DNA from: Marinobacterium_D sp050908845
Lineage (GTDB): Bacteria; Pseudomonadota; Gammaproteobacteria; Pseudomonadales; Balneatricaceae
Direction of reading: 5' to 3'
Length of the DNA: 64,000 nt
Assembly (NCBI RefSeq): GCF_050908845.1
Contig: NZ_CP194171.1
Location: forward strand, 1,612,001 to 1,676,000
Position 1 is the first letter of the stretch; each line of letters starts with the position of its first letter. Both the position numbers and the translations under genes were made by a program. Shown here in pieces: positions 15,320 to 25,234 of the stretch. The notes under the pieces are model-generated. The model was not told where the DNA came from. It did not search any database and was given only the letters and a program-made list of their open reading frames with translations.

Positions 15320-16990
15320 ATGACCAATAAAAAGGCGGTTTCCCGGCCAACTGCGCCGTTCCGGCTGACACTGGCAGCGGCTCTCGTACTGGGGGTACCG
15401 GTCGCCCAGGCATTTGAGATCGACACTGACAACAGGGATGTGTACCTGCGGTGGGACAACACCGTGAAGTACAGCACTGCGTTTCGTATGGAGGATCAAA
15501 GCGACGCTTTGATCTACGGTACTGGCGGGTTGAACGGTAACGATGGCGATCTTAACTTTGACAAGGGGTTGATCTCCAACCGCGTCGATATCCTGTCGGA
15601 GCTGGATATCGGTTATAAAAACTTCGGTGCACGTTTCAGTGGCGCCGCCTGGTATGACGATGTCTATCACCAGAAAACCGATCGCGGTGCGCCCGGTTCT
15701 GCAGGGTTTCCTCCGTTCCTTTCGTTCCTTGAAACACCCAACGCCACCTCGGTTCCCTACAACGAATTCACCGATGAGACCAAGGATCTGCACGGCGGCG
15801 ATATCGAGTTGCTCGATGCCTTCGTTTACTGGAACGGCCTGATTGGTGATCGTGCTCTGTCAGTGCGTGCCGGTCAGCATGGCCTGGTCTGGGGTGAGAG
15901 CCTGTTCTTTGGTGCAAACGCCATCGCAGGCGCCATGGCGCCGGTGGATGTGGTTAAGGCACTATCCGTACCGAACACCCAGTTCAAGGAGCTGATCCGT
16001 CCGGTCAATCAGCTCTCAAGTACCTTCCAGTTGACCGATGACCTGACACTCGGTGCCTTCTACCAGCTGGAGTGGGAAAAAACACGTCTGCCCGGTTCCG
16101 GCAGCTACTTCTCCACCGCCGATATCATCGGCGCCGGTGCCGAAAATATAGTAGCCGGACCAGCCGGTTATATATCCCGAGTCGGGGATGCGGAAGCGGG
16201 TGATTCGGGCCAGGGCGGTATTCAGCTGCGCTATGCCGGTGAAGCCACAGACTATGGCTTCTACGTCATGCAGACCCATGCGCGCACGCCAACCCTCTAT
16301 GAGTACGGCGCCAACTACGCCATCGGTGATCCGGGCAAGTACGCCTGGCTCTACCAGGAGGATATCAAGACCGTAGGTGCCAGCTTCATTACCACGGTAG
16401 GCAACGTGAATATCGCCGGTGAGGGCTCACTGCGCTGGGATATGCCGCTGGTGTCGAACGCAGTAGAGCTGCATGACGGTAGTCTGCCGTCCGACCATGT
16501 GGATGATCCGCTGCACGCCGTTGGCCGCACAGCCCATGTCAACCTGAACATGCTGGCGTCCCTCGGCCCGTCTTTTATCTCCAAGGAAGCAAGCCTGGTA
16601 GGCGAAATAGCCTGGCACCGTCTGTTGAGCATCACCGATAACCCCGAAATGCTCGATTCCAAGGCAGAACGTGACGCCTATGGTCTGAAGGTGGTGTACA
16701 CCCCGACCTATCGTCAGGCGTTCCCGGGCTGGGATCTCAGTGTGCCGGTGGGTATCAGCTACTTCCCGAGAGGCAAGTCTTCGGTACTCAGCAACTTTGG
16801 TGTTGATGAGGGCGGTGATATCAGCCTCGGTGTTAACGCTACCTACCTGAACGATATCCAGATGGGTCTGCAGTATACCCACTACTACGGCAGTGAAGGC
16901 GCGTCGCGGGACGAGGTACAGGAGTTGACCTTCGACCAGGCCCGTGCTGACCGTGACTTCGTTTCATTCTTCATCAAGACCACCTTTTAA
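15320..16990 (+). CDS. DUF1302 family outer-membrane-type protein
   Basis: 556 aa with a signal peptide (MTNKKAVSRPTAPF, hydrophobic LTLAAALVLGV, cleavage near AQA-FEI). The mature part is rich in alternating beta-strands and aromatic residues and ends in phenylalanine (FIKTTF), as in outer-membrane barrels. DUF1302 proteins occur beside DUF1329 proteins in degraders of hydrophobic compounds and are thought to act in outer-membrane passage. AGGGG lies 10 nt before the ATG; a start at 15188 would put 44 residues in front of the signal and is rejected. DUF1329 follows after 12 bp. Confidence 0.85.
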   Translation: MTNKKAVSRPTAPFRLTLAAALVLGVPVAQAFEIDTDNRDVYLRWDNTVKYSTAFRMEDQSDALIYGTGGLNGNDGDLNFDKGLISNRVDILSELDIGYKNFGARFSGAAWYDDVYHQKTDRGAPGSAGFPPFLSFLETPNATSVPYNEFTDETKDLHGGDIELLDAFVYWNGLIGDRALSVRAGQHGLVWGESLFFGANAIAGAMAPVDVVKALSVPNTQFKELIRPVNQLSSTFQLTDDLTLGAFYQLEWEKTRLPGSGSYFSTADIIGAGAENIVAGPAGYISRVGDAEAGDSGQGGIQLRYAGEATDYGFYVMQTHARTPTLYEYGANYAIGDPGKYAWLYQEDIKTVGASFITTVGNVNIAGEGSLRWDMPLVSNAVELHDGSLPSDHVDDPLHAVGRTAHVNLNMLASLGPSFISKEASLVGEIAWHRLLSITDNPEMLDSKAERDAYGLKVVYTPTYRQAFPGWDLSVPVGISYFPRGKSSVLSNFGVDEGGDISLGVNATYLNDIQMGLQYTHYYGSEGASRDEVQELTFDQARADRDFVSFFIKTTF

Positions 16991-17002
16991 GAGGACTTGA
17001 GC

Positions 17003-18382
17003 ATGATAACTACAACTAAACTCAAAGCCTTGAGTGTCGCCGTTATCGGCGTCTGTTCCCTGAGTGCCCAACTGAGTATGGCCGGCGTCAGTGCCGAAGA
17101 AGCAGCCAAACTGGGTGACACCCTGACCCCGTTGGGTGCCGAGATGGCGGGCAGTGCCGATGGCCTGATTCCGGCCTGGACCGGTGGCTATACGCCCAAA
17201 GATGCCTCGGAAACCGAGCAGGATATTCCCAACCTGTTCACTGACGAAAAGCCGTTGTACAGCATTACTGCCGCCAACCTGGCCGAGTATGCTGACAAGC
17301 TGACCGAAGGCACCAAGCGGATGTTCGAGCTCTATCCGGACACCTATCGCATCGATGTGTACCCGACTCACCGTACCGCCAAGGCACCGGACTGGGTCTA
17401 CGAGAACACCGCTGCCAACGCCACCCGGGCGACTGTGGAAGATGTTAACGGAGCGCCGGTAGTCAAAGGTGCCTTCGCTGGCACGCCTTTCCCGATTCCG
17501 CAGGCCGGTGTCGAGGTGATGTGGAACCACCTGATGTTCTGGCGCGGCTTCGCGGCGGATATGATTTTCCGCCACTACCTGATCACCGCCGATGGCCAGC
17601 CGGTGATGACCACCGATGGTGAGTCGGTGATGCAGATGCCGTTTTATGATCGTGAAAGCTCTGTCGAAGAGTTCGACAAGGATGGTGACCGCTGGTTGTT
17701 CCGTCTTAAGAACATCGGCCCGCCGATCCGTGCCGGTGAGCAGATCATGGGCCGCAACAACGTGGATCCGCAGAAAAGCCAGTCCCACGTTTACCTGACC
17801 GGACAGCGCCGGGTGCGTAAACTGCCCAACGCCTGCTGCGATACGCCGACACCGGCCACTGCAGGTGTGATGTCCTTTGACGAGCTGACCGTGTTCTCGG
17901 GCCGCCTGGACCGTTTCGACTGGAAGCTGGTGGGCAAGCAGGAGATGCTGATCCCGTACAACAACAACGGCATCCAGCACCTGGACGGCCCGGAGGCGCT
18001 GTTTGACAAGCACCACCTGAATCCGGATCACGTCCGCTGGGAGATGCACCGTGTCTGGGTGGTAGAGGCAAACCTGAAAGAGGGGGAGCGTCATCAGCTG
18101 CCGCGCTCACGCTACTACATCGATGAAGATACCTGGTCTGCAACCCTGGCCGACCGCTGGGATGCGCAGGGTGAACTGGCCAAGACCCTCTGGGCGTTGA
18201 ACGCGGTGATTCCGAAAGCGCCGGGTACCATCCCGATGACCAGTGGCTTCTACGACCTGACCTCCAAGTCCTGGTTTGTGCAGAACTATTATGTCGGCGA
18301 TGACCACACCTACCGACTGGTGGATCGTCACAGCCCGACCGAGTTCAACCCCGCCATCATGGCTGGCCGGGGCGTGCGCTAA
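17003..18382 (+). CDS. DUF1329 family periplasmic/outer-membrane-associated protein
   Basis: 459 aa. Signal peptide at 1-25 (LKALSVAVIGVCSLSAQLSMA-GVS). The start of the mature part, EEAAKLGDTLTPLGAEMAGS followed by IPAWTGGY, is typical of DUF1329. The family has a LolB/LolA-like lipoprotein-carrier fold by general knowledge, suggesting transport of a hydrophobic ligand or lipid across the periplasm. GAGGA lies 7 nt before the ATG. It is the partner of the DUF1302 gene in one transcription unit. Confidence 0.87.
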   Translation: MITTTKLKALSVAVIGVCSLSAQLSMAGVSAEEAAKLGDTLTPLGAEMAGSADGLIPAWTGGYTPKDASETEQDIPNLFTDEKPLYSITAANLAEYADKLTEGTKRMFELYPDTYRIDVYPTHRTAKAPDWVYENTAANATRATVEDVNGAPVVKGAFAGTPFPIPQAGVEVMWNHLMFWRGFAADMIFRHYLITADGQPVMTTDGESVMQMPFYDRESSVEEFDKDGDRWLFRLKNIGPPIRAGEQIMGRNNVDPQKSQSHVYLTGQRRVRKLPNACCDTPTPATAGVMSFDELTVFSGRLDRFDWKLVGKQEMLIPYNNNGIQHLDGPEALFDKHHLNPDHVRWEMHRVWVVEANLKEGERHQLPRSRYYIDEDTWSATLADRWDAQGELAKTLWALNAVIPKAPGTIPMTSGFYDLTSKSWFVQNYYVGDDHTYRLVDRHSPTEFNPAIMAGRGVR

Positions 18383-18398
18383 ATCGGAGTTAAAGGGG

Positions 18399-18497
18399 TG
18401 CTATAGCGCCGACTGCAAGGCGCTATAGCATCCGGTTTTCAAAGTATTTCCCCCCTTCCTTTAAAGGCCCTCGAAAGCTGATCGCGGGCCATTTTTT
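18399..18497 (+). terminator. Terminator hairpins after DUF1329
   Basis: A perfect 12-bp stem TGCTATAGCGCC / GGCGCTATAGCA (18399-18410, 18419-18430) lies just after the stop. A second hairpin GGCCC / GGGCC (18466-18470, 18486-18490) is followed by ATTTTTT, the better terminator. Together they separate the DUF1302-DUF1329 pair from the MFS gene. Confidence 0.7.
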
Positions 18498-18560
18498 CGG
18501 CGCCGAATATCGGGCCCAGGCGGTTAGGTACGGCCGGGGTGGTTGCCGAAGGAGAGAAAC

Positions 18561-19745
18561 ATGAACACTGAACGTCAGGCGGGTCTGCCGCAATCCCTGT
18601 TGCTGCTGTTGGGCAGTTGTCTGCCGGTGCTCGGGGCGGTGCTGATCGCGCCGGTGCTGCCGCGAATGCAGACCCATTTTGCCGGAACGCCGGGCGTGGA
18701 AGCGTTGGTGCCCATCGCCTTGACCATCCCCGCGCTGGTGATCGCGCTGACCGCGCCTTTTGCCGGACTGGTCGCCGACCGCTTCGGGCGCCGTCGTTTA
18801 CTGCTGGTGTCGATGATCGTTTACAGCATTTTTGGCCTGATGCCGTTCTGGCTCGACTCCCTGGTTGGCATTGTTATCAGCCGGGCAGGTCTGGGCTTTG
18901 CCGAAGCCGGCATCATGACCTGCTGCACCACGCTGATCGGTGATTACTATGGCGGCAAGCGGCGTGAAAAACTCTTTGCGCTTCAGGCCGTGGTCACCTC
19001 GTTGTCCGCGGCGGTATTTATCTCCGTCGGCGGCATTCTGGGCGAGCAGGGCTGGCGCACGCCGTTCGTGCTTTACGCGGCGGGCTTTATCTTCCTGCCG
19101 CTGATGGCCTGGCTGCTGTGGGAGCCGATCAAACATCACGCGCATGCGGCTGCCGGGCAGGATGAAACCTTTCCCTGGGGCGGGCTTGCGCCGCTGTATC
19201 TGCTTTCGTTCCTGGCCGGCATCAGCCTGTTTATCGTGCCGGTGCAGGCGGGCTTCCTGCTGACCCAGCTGCAGATCGATGCCCCGCAGGATATCGGCAT
19301 GACCATGGGTGCCAACCAGCTCGGCGTGCTGTTCGGTGCGCTGGGTTTCCGCCTGATATCCGGCCGTTCCAGCGGGTCGCTGCTGATGCTCGGATTTAGC
19401 CTGGCCGGAGCCGGCGGCATCCTGATGGCGTTCGCTCAGACTCATATGCTGGTAACCTTGGCGGTCCTGATCAACGGGCTGGGTGTGGGCCTTATGCTGC
19501 CGACACTGATTACCCGGATCATGTCGCAGGTTGAACTCCGGCAGCGTGGGCGCGCAGCCGGAGGCTTCACCGCAACCCTTTTCGGTGGTGAATTTGCCAG
19601 CCCCCTCGTTGTTCTGGCGATGACGGGCGGGATCGGCGTGGCTTTGACTAGCGCGCTGATGGCCGTAGGCCTGGCGCAGCTGCTGGTTGCCCTGCTGTGC
19701 GTGACGCTGATTCGATTCCGGGCTCCGGTGCCGGCAGCGTCCTGA
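18561..19745 (+). CDS. MFS transporter
   Basis: 394 aa, about 12 hydrophobic helices. The loop 2-3 signature is GLVADRFGRRRLLL (about residues 70-83), typical of the major facilitator superfamily. Inner membrane; substrate uptake or export driven by the proton gradient. The ATG follows AAGGAGAG at 7 nt. Located between the DUF1302/1329 pair and the arylsulfatase, 39 bp before the latter, so the two are probably co-transcribed. Import of the desulfated aromatic or of another pathway substrate is an inference from position. Confidence 0.87.
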   Translation: MNTERQAGLPQSLLLLLGSCLPVLGAVLIAPVLPRMQTHFAGTPGVEALVPIALTIPALVIALTAPFAGLVADRFGRRRLLLVSMIVYSIFGLMPFWLDSLVGIVISRAGLGFAEAGIMTCCTTLIGDYYGGKRREKLFALQAVVTSLSAAVFISVGGILGEQGWRTPFVLYAAGFIFLPLMAWLLWEPIKHHAHAAAGQDETFPWGGLAPLYLLSFLAGISLFIVPVQAGFLLTQLQIDAPQDIGMTMGANQLGVLFGALGFRLISGRSSGSLLMLGFSLAGAGGILMAFAQTHMLVTLAVLINGLGVGLMLPTLITRIMSQVELRQRGRAAGGFTATLFGGEFASPLVVLAMTGGIGVALTSALMAVGLAQLLVALLCVTLIRFRAPVPAAS

Positions 19746-19784
19746 GCGACACCTCTAATAAGAACGAAATGGAGTAGTAGTTAA

Positions 19785-21422
19785 ATGACAGTTAAACCTC
19801 TGGTGGGTGCCATGTTCGCCCTGGCGATGGCCGGCTCTCTCAGCGCCCAGGCGGCCGTGGATAAACCCAACATCCTTTTGATCCTGGCTGACGACCTGGG
19901 CTATTCGGATCTGGGCAGCTTCGGCGGCGAGATCGAAACTCCAAGCATCGACGGGCTCGCTGATGAAGGCCTCAAGCTCACCAACATGTATGCGGCGGCC
20001 AGCTGCTCGCCGACACGCTCCATGCTGATGTCCGGCACCGACAACCACCTGGCGGGTCTTGGCACCATGGCGGAAGCGCTGCCCCACGAACCGTTCCACC
20101 AGGGTAAGCCCGGTTACGAGGGCTACCTGAACGAAAAGGCTCACTCGCTGGCCGAACTGCTTCAGGACGCGGGTTACAGCACCAATATGGTCGGTAAATG
20201 GCACCTGGGTAAGGGCGTGGATCAAGGCCCGGATGCCCGAGGTTTTGAACGTTCGTTCGCCCTGTTTGAAGGGGGCGCTGTCCATTTCAAACCCAATACG
20301 ACCAACCCGGCACGACTGGATAAGGTCACCTACAGGGAAAACGGCCAGCCTGTGGAACTGCCGGATGACTTCTACTCCACCGATTTCTACACCGACAAGC
20401 TGATCGACTATCTCAAGGCCAACGAGGGCAGTGGCAAGCCGTTCTTCGCCTATGCCGCTTACACCTCGCCGCACTGGCCACTGCAGGCACCGGATGCCTA
20501 CCTGGACAAGTACAGGGGCGTTTACGATGGCGGCTATGCCGAGGTACGCGATGCCCGCATCGAGCGGATGAAACAGCTGGGTCTCTATCCCGCCGATATG
20601 CAGCCGGCCAACCGTATTCCGGGTAACCCCAAACTGCCGCAGTGGGAACAGCTCGACGAGGAGCAGCGCCAATACCAGGCCCGCCTGATGGAAGTCTACG
20701 CGGCCATGGTGGATAACCTGGACGATAACGTGGGCCGGGTGATCGACTACCTGAAAGAGAGCGGTCAGTACGACAACACCATGATCGTGTTCATGTCGGA
20801 TAACGGTGCATCGGGTGATAACCACACCCGCTTCTATCCCCATGGCCCCGATACCGACAACAGCTACGAAAACCTGGGTCGGGAAAACTCCCAGGTAGAT
20901 TACGGCATCCGCTGGGCGGAGGTCAGCTCGGGTCCGCTGAACAAGTTCAAGATCACCAGCTTTGAGGGCGGTATCAGCGTACCGGGCATCGTGCGTCTGC
21001 CCGAGGGGATGTCCCGTAGCGGACTGGTGACCACACGTATGCGTGTGGATGACCTGTCACCAACCTTTCTGGAACTGAGCGGCACACCACTGCCTGGTGA
21101 TAGCTACAAGGGACAGCCCAAGCACCCGATCACCGGCCAGTCGATGCTGCCGGTACTGCTGGGCGAAACCGATGACGCTGGCGTGAAAAACGAAATGGCG
21201 GGCGAGCTGTTCGGCAACCTCTACTACCACGAAGGCGATCTGAAGCTGGTCGGCTACCGCGACCGCCGCAGCAAGGAGATGCGCTGGGAGCTTTACGACC
21301 TCAGCGTAGATCGTGGCGAAACCAACGATCTGTCCGCCAGTCAGCCGGAAACCCTGGAGCGCCTGAAGCAGGCCTGGATGGAATACGCTGATCGCGTCGG
21401 GGTGGTGCGACGCCCGGAGTGA
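19785..21422 (+). CDS. Arylsulfatase (type I, formylglycine-dependent), secreted
   Basis: 545 aa with a signal peptide (cleavage near SAQAA-VDK, residue 24). Sulfatase motif CSPTR has the cysteine at 74, which must be converted to formylglycine by a maturation enzyme not seen in the window. Metal ligands include D36-D37 (LADDLGYSD) and the DNG of MSDNGASGDN. It removes sulfate from an aryl or alkyl sulfate ester in the periplasm. It follows the MFS gene and is closed by a strong terminator. The context suggests a sulfated aromatic as entry compound or sulfate scavenging. Confidence 0.9.
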   Translation: MTVKPLVGAMFALAMAGSLSAQAAVDKPNILLILADDLGYSDLGSFGGEIETPSIDGLADEGLKLTNMYAAASCSPTRSMLMSGTDNHLAGLGTMAEALPHEPFHQGKPGYEGYLNEKAHSLAELLQDAGYSTNMVGKWHLGKGVDQGPDARGFERSFALFEGGAVHFKPNTTNPARLDKVTYRENGQPVELPDDFYSTDFYTDKLIDYLKANEGSGKPFFAYAAYTSPHWPLQAPDAYLDKYRGVYDGGYAEVRDARIERMKQLGLYPADMQPANRIPGNPKLPQWEQLDEEQRQYQARLMEVYAAMVDNLDDNVGRVIDYLKESGQYDNTMIVFMSDNGASGDNHTRFYPHGPDTDNSYENLGRENSQVDYGIRWAEVSSGPLNKFKITSFEGGISVPGIVRLPEGMSRSGLVTTRMRVDDLSPTFLELSGTPLPGDSYKGQPKHPITGQSMLPVLLGETDDAGVKNEMAGELFGNLYYHEGDLKLVGYRDRRSKEMRWELYDLSVDRGETNDLSASQPETLERLKQAWMEYADRVGVVRRPE

Positions 21423-21455
21423 TTGCTATTTAATTATCTGGTTTTCATCGTTTTG

Positions 21456-21481
21456 GCCGCGCACTTGCGCGGCTTTTTTTT
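21456..21481 (+). terminator. Rho-independent terminator after arylsulfatase
   Basis: GCCGCGC / GCGCGGC stem (21456-21462, 21467-21473), ACTT loop, then eight T. A textbook intrinsic terminator 34 bp after the sulfatase stop. Confidence 0.9.
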
Positions 21482-21647
21482 GTTTGTAGAGTGGAGTATC
21501 GGGGGGTGATTGTGCTGAACGGTGATTGGGGCGCCCACGACTCTTCGCAGATATCAGGCCGTGTTGATTGGACGGTATCTTAGGTATCAGTAAAACAGCA
21601 GTGCAACGTCGGTCGCCTCGGTATGTTACTGGGTAAACTGGGCTGGA

Positions 21648-21685
21648 CGTCCAGAAAAACAAACCCCGATCAAAATGACCGGGGT
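21648..21685 (-). terminator. Rho-independent terminator after fpr
   Basis: On the minus strand ACCCCG / CGGGGT (21685-21680 and 21668-21663) is followed by TTGTTTTT. It lies about 70 bp beyond the stop of the ferredoxin-NADP reductase gene. The gap 21482-21647 between the two convergent terminators shows no gene. Confidence 0.75.
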
Positions 21686-21754
21686 ATTGTCTGAAACCTA
21701 ACTGGCTGCATTGCAACTGTCGTCCAGAGATAGATCAACGGTTGCGGGCGTTGC

Positions 21755-22528
21755 TTACTTTTCGACAAATGCCCGCTCAATTACATAATGACCCGCTTCT
21801 CCGGCACGCGCTTCCTTAAAGCCCATCGCATCAAGAATCTCCGTTAGGTCTGCCAGCATCGCCGGGCTGCCGCACAGCATAAAGCGGTCAGTGTCGGGGT
21901 TCAGATCCGGCAGACCAAGATCCCTGGTCAGTTTGCCGCTGGTGATGGCATCAGTGAGTCGGCCCTGATTGCGGAATGGTTCACGGGTAACCGTCGGGTA
22001 ATAAATCAGTTTTTCGCGTACGACATCGCCAAAATATTCGTTGTTCGGCAGTTCGTTCTGGATTCGGTCCTGATAAGCCAGCTCAGACACATAACGCACG
22101 CCGTGGGTCAGGATCACGTTGTCGTACTCTTCGTACACATCCAGATCCTTGATGATGCTCATGAACGGTGCCAAACCAGTGCCGGTGCTGAGCAGATACA
22201 GGTTTTTCCCTGGCAGCAGGCTATCGGTAATCAGGGTGCCCACGGGTTTAGTGCTGACCAGAAGTTCGTCACCGACTGTCAGGTTCTGCAGGTGTGAGGT
22301 CAGCGGCCCGTCCTGAACTTTAATGGAGAAAAATTCCATCTCCTCTTCATAGTTGGCACTGGCGATACTATAGGCGCGCAGCAATGGCTTGTTATCCACT
22401 TCAAGACCAATCATGGTGAAATGGCCATTTTTAAATCGCAGGCCCTGGTTCCGGGTGGTGGTAAAGCTGAACAGGGTGTCATTCCAGTGGTGAACGCTCG
22501 TCACTGTTTCGCGGATCAGGTTACTCAT
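21755..22528 (-). CDS. fpr: Ferredoxin--NADP+ reductase
   Basis: 257 aa, the bacterial short Fpr type. FAD-binding barrel with RAYSIASANYEEEMEFF (about 51-67) and an NADP domain with STGTGLAPF (about 114-122) and MLCGSPAM (about 207). The C-terminal tail YVIERAFVEK is characteristic. It exchanges electrons between NADPH and ferredoxin or flavodoxin, supporting Fe-S repair and oxidative-stress defence, and may feed the Rieske proteins in this window. Divergent from a LysR gene 119 bp away, the same arrangement as fpr-finR in Pseudomonas. Confidence 0.93.
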   Translation of the reverse strand: MSNLIRETVTSVHHWNDTLFSFTTTRNQGLRFKNGHFTMIGLEVDNKPLLRAYSIASANYEEEMEFFSIKVQDGPLTSHLQNLTVGDELLVSTKPVGTLITDSLLPGKNLYLLSTGTGLAPFMSIIKDLDVYEEYDNVILTHGVRYVSELAYQDRIQNELPNNEYFGDVVREKLIYYPTVTREPFRNQGRLTDAITSGKLTRDLGLPDLNPDTDRFMLCGSPAMLADLTEILDAMGFKEARAGEAGHYVIERAFVEK

Positions 22529-22647
22529 AGTCTTGCTGCTTTCCTGTGTAAATTGCGCTTGCAGACCATACTAACGCCGTCCAGAATATCGACAAATCGG
22601 GTTGTTTGAATATCAGTATTCGGTTTTTCCGAAAAAGGATTCCCCCC

Positions 22648-23538
22648 ATGCGGTACTCACTGCGGCAGCTTGAAGTCTTTGTCGCCATCGCTCATCACCA
22701 GAATCTGACCCGTGCGGCAGATGAACTGGCGATGTCTCAGAGTGCCGCCAGCAGCTCGCTGAAAGATCTGGAAAGCCAGTTTGGACTGCAGCTGTTTGAC
22801 CGTATCGGCAAACGCCTTCAACTGAACGAGCAGGGTCGTTTACTGAGGCCACAGGCAGAAGCTCTGCTCGCTCAGGCCCTGGATTTCGAACAGAATCTGC
22901 TGCAGCACGCCGAAGCGGGTCCGCTCAATGTGGGCGCCACACTATCTATCGGAAACTATTTGGCCGTAGGTCTGATGGCGCAGTATATGGAGCGCTATCC
23001 GAAAGCCAGTCTGCGCCTGGATGTGGCCAATACCCGACATATCGTTGAGCGGGTCCTGAACTATGAACTGGATGTTGGCCTGATCGAGGGCGAGCTGAAC
23101 CACTCGGATCTGGATATGATTCCCTGGCGGCAGGACGAGCTGGCGGTATTCTGTCATCCGGATGATCCACTGGCGGAGCGACAGACGGTGTCTGATAAAG
23201 ATCTGCGCCAGGCCCGCTGGATACTGCGTGAAGCCGGCTCCGGTACCCGCCAGGCCTTTGATCGAGCTATGTCTGGGCTGCTGCCGGATCTGACCATTGC
23301 CATCGAACTGCAGCATACCGAAGCCATCAAACGTGCGGTCGAAGCGCAGCTGGGCATTGGCTGCCTGTCGATGATAACCCTGACCGATGCCTTTAAACGT
23401 GGCAGCCTGAAACGTCTGAATGTGCCCAGCCGGGATTTTAGCCGCCAGCTGTATCTCATCATCCACAAACAGAAATACCGCAGCGCTGGTATCAATGCCT
23501 GGCTGCATCTCTGCCTGCAGCAGAGTGAATATTTATAA
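22648..23538 (+). CDS. LysR-family regulator, FinR-like
   Basis: 296 aa. N-terminal helix-turn-helix (MRYSLRQLEVFVAIAHHQNL through AADELAMSQSAASSSLKDLE), then a substrate-binding domain (about 90-290). The start at 22648 has AAGGA 8 nt upstream; an earlier ATG-less start at 22606 adds 14 unrelated residues. Divergence from fpr matches FinR of Pseudomonas, an activator of fpr under superoxide stress, and the 119-bp gap would carry the shared operator. The identification as FinR rests mainly on the gene order. Confidence 0.85.
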   Translation: MRYSLRQLEVFVAIAHHQNLTRAADELAMSQSAASSSLKDLESQFGLQLFDRIGKRLQLNEQGRLLRPQAEALLAQALDFEQNLLQHAEAGPLNVGATLSIGNYLAVGLMAQYMERYPKASLRLDVANTRHIVERVLNYELDVGLIEGELNHSDLDMIPWRQDELAVFCHPDDPLAERQTVSDKDLRQARWILREAGSGTRQAFDRAMSGLLPDLTIAIELQHTEAIKRAVEAQLGIGCLSMITLTDAFKRGSLKRLNVPSRDFSRQLYLIIHKQKYRSAGINAWLHLCLQQSEYL

Positions 23539-24034
23539 CTAGTTAACCGTTTTCCTAAAAGTGAGCCCGGGCTGAAAGCAGGGGGGCGACCCTTAGTTGA
23601 TGTGCTCGAAGAGCGGTCAGAAGTACCTCTGTTGGCCCAAAGCTGCCCCAGGCGTATGTGGATAAGAGGCATTATTTTTCTGTGAATTCATACGTATATA
23701 GAGTGCGCAATCTATTGGATGCGCGTTTTGGTGCCTGAGTGGGTTCAATTGCTACTGGCAAATCGCCGGGAGCTGGTCCAGTATCAATATATTTAATAAT
23801 GCCGTTTTAGAGTACGGTACATGGCAAAGTGGATATATGCGCATGCTCGTTTTCATCGCAAGTGAATAGCAGTGATGTTTCGATTTCTCTCTCATATTCA
23901 GTTATTTAGATCTGCTTTCTCGGCATGTATAAAGATCAGTCAACGCGCATATGCAATACTAAAATAATATTAGATTTATATGGGGGCGAACGATAAAAAT
24001 GCCGGCCCCATTTTAAAAAAATGGAAACGATGTA
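23539..24034. other. AT-rich intergenic region, no gene seen
   Basis: 496 bp with no convincing reading frame. The last 150 bp are clearly AT-rich compared with neighbouring genes and run into an equally AT-rich coding gene, suggesting a boundary of acquired DNA. No terminal repeats or transposase remnants are visible. Confidence 0.5.
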
Positions 24035-24907
24035 ATGGCAAATAATGGCTCTTCGAATACCCCTCCGATCTGGCATAGTCCGGCATGGATTACAGCTATA
24101 GTTGGCCTGGTGAGTGCCTTCCTGACGCTTCCTGATATCGTTGGAAACTATCTATCAAAGCAGCAGGATATCAGGTTGGCTGAACAAAAAACTGAAGCTG
24201 CGCGACTTGGAAACCTGGAGTCAAAACAGGAGCAAGAGTTCAAGATCGTCAATAACACGCTTGCCCAGCAGGGAACGGAGCGGATTTTTGTGCTTCGCTA
24301 TCTTGCAGAAACCTTAGATGATAAAGATGGAAAACGTTGGGCGCAGAAAGAGGTAGAGAGGCTGGACGACCTGGCGTCTCGACAGGAAGTATTGAATAAC
24401 CTCCGATTGGAATTAGAGAAAAAGCAGCGTGAGATCACAGCGCAATCAAGTAACTCTAGCGAAACATCAAAAAAACTGAATGCCGAATTAGAAGCACTAA
24501 AGTTACAGCTGACGTTAAAAAAGTCTGAAGTTGCGGAACTGAAGAAAAAGGCCGGTCTATCGAAAGATAGGCTACCAGAAGCATACATATACATACATGT
24601 CTCCGGAAACCGATCATCATTGGAAACTGCTGCAGAGGTTGTGGTTGGTGAAGAGGGTAACTGGAACTCGGTATGCGAATTTCAAGGTGATTACTGCGCA
24701 GTTCTTAAACCCTATGATGCGCCGGAGATTATTGCTGTGACAGACGCTGAGGAGTTCGAATCGATCAATGTCTCGGTATCTCGTTTTAATGTTATAAATG
24801 AGCAGTCGTTTTACCCGCATAAAGTATATTCTTATGTGTGCAGCCCTCAAGGCCTAGGGTACCTGTGTATACGCGAACAGCATATAGAATCTAACCAGGA
24901 AAGTTAA
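24035..24907 (+). CDS. Unrecognised membrane-anchored coiled-coil protein
   Basis: 290 aa that I do not recognise. One N-terminal hydrophobic helix (about residues 16-38, AWITAIVGLVSAFLTLP) is followed by a long charged region with strong coiled-coil character (about 50-185, rich in Lys, Glu, Leu). A C-terminal globular part (about 190-285) has four cysteines in VCEF, YCAV, YVCS and YLCI. The DNA is more AT-rich than its surroundings, which hints at transfer. A GGAAA site lies ahead of the ATG. It stands alone with its own downstream hairpin. The function cannot be inferred. Confidence 0.75.
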   Translation: MANNGSSNTPPIWHSPAWITAIVGLVSAFLTLPDIVGNYLSKQQDIRLAEQKTEAARLGNLESKQEQEFKIVNNTLAQQGTERIFVLRYLAETLDDKDGKRWAQKEVERLDDLASRQEVLNNLRLELEKKQREITAQSSNSSETSKKLNAELEALKLQLTLKKSEVAELKKKAGLSKDRLPEAYIYIHVSGNRSSLETAAEVVVGEEGNWNSVCEFQGDYCAVLKPYDAPEIIAVTDAEEFESINVSVSRFNVINEQSFYPHKVYSYVCSPQGLGYLCIREQHIESNQES

Positions 24908-24909
24908 AA

Positions 24910-24938
24910 ACGCAGCGCAAAAATCCCTGCGTGCTTTT
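24910..24938 (+). terminator. Hairpin after the coiled-coil gene
   Basis: ACGCAG / CTGCGT (24910-24915, 24927-24932) followed by GCTTTTT, 3 bp after the stop codon. A modest intrinsic terminator. Confidence 0.6.
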
Positions 24939-25234
24939 TGCGTCTGGTTATTTTAACCGTTAATGACAGCCATCTGCTGAAAGCCACTTTTCAAAGCGGC
25001 TTTAATTATCCCACTAAGACCTGCGCTGCCGCCTTGCTCTCCGCTTTCGTACTATAGGAGCGAGAGCCACAACGCCTGTGCCTGGGCACGCCGGCATACA
25101 TCCTTTGCTATACCTTCTATATCTCTTTGGGCTGTCGTGTCGGCCCCTGGGATCAATATGAGATGAGGGGCCTTGAGCGCAGCAACAGGCCTTAGCTCCA
25201 TACCTATACCTTCTTACATCAGGGGAGTGCACGG

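Noticed and set aside
19755..20843. 362-codon minus-strand frame opposite the arylsulfatase
   Set aside because: Shadow of the sulfatase gene, which has signal peptide and catalytic motif.
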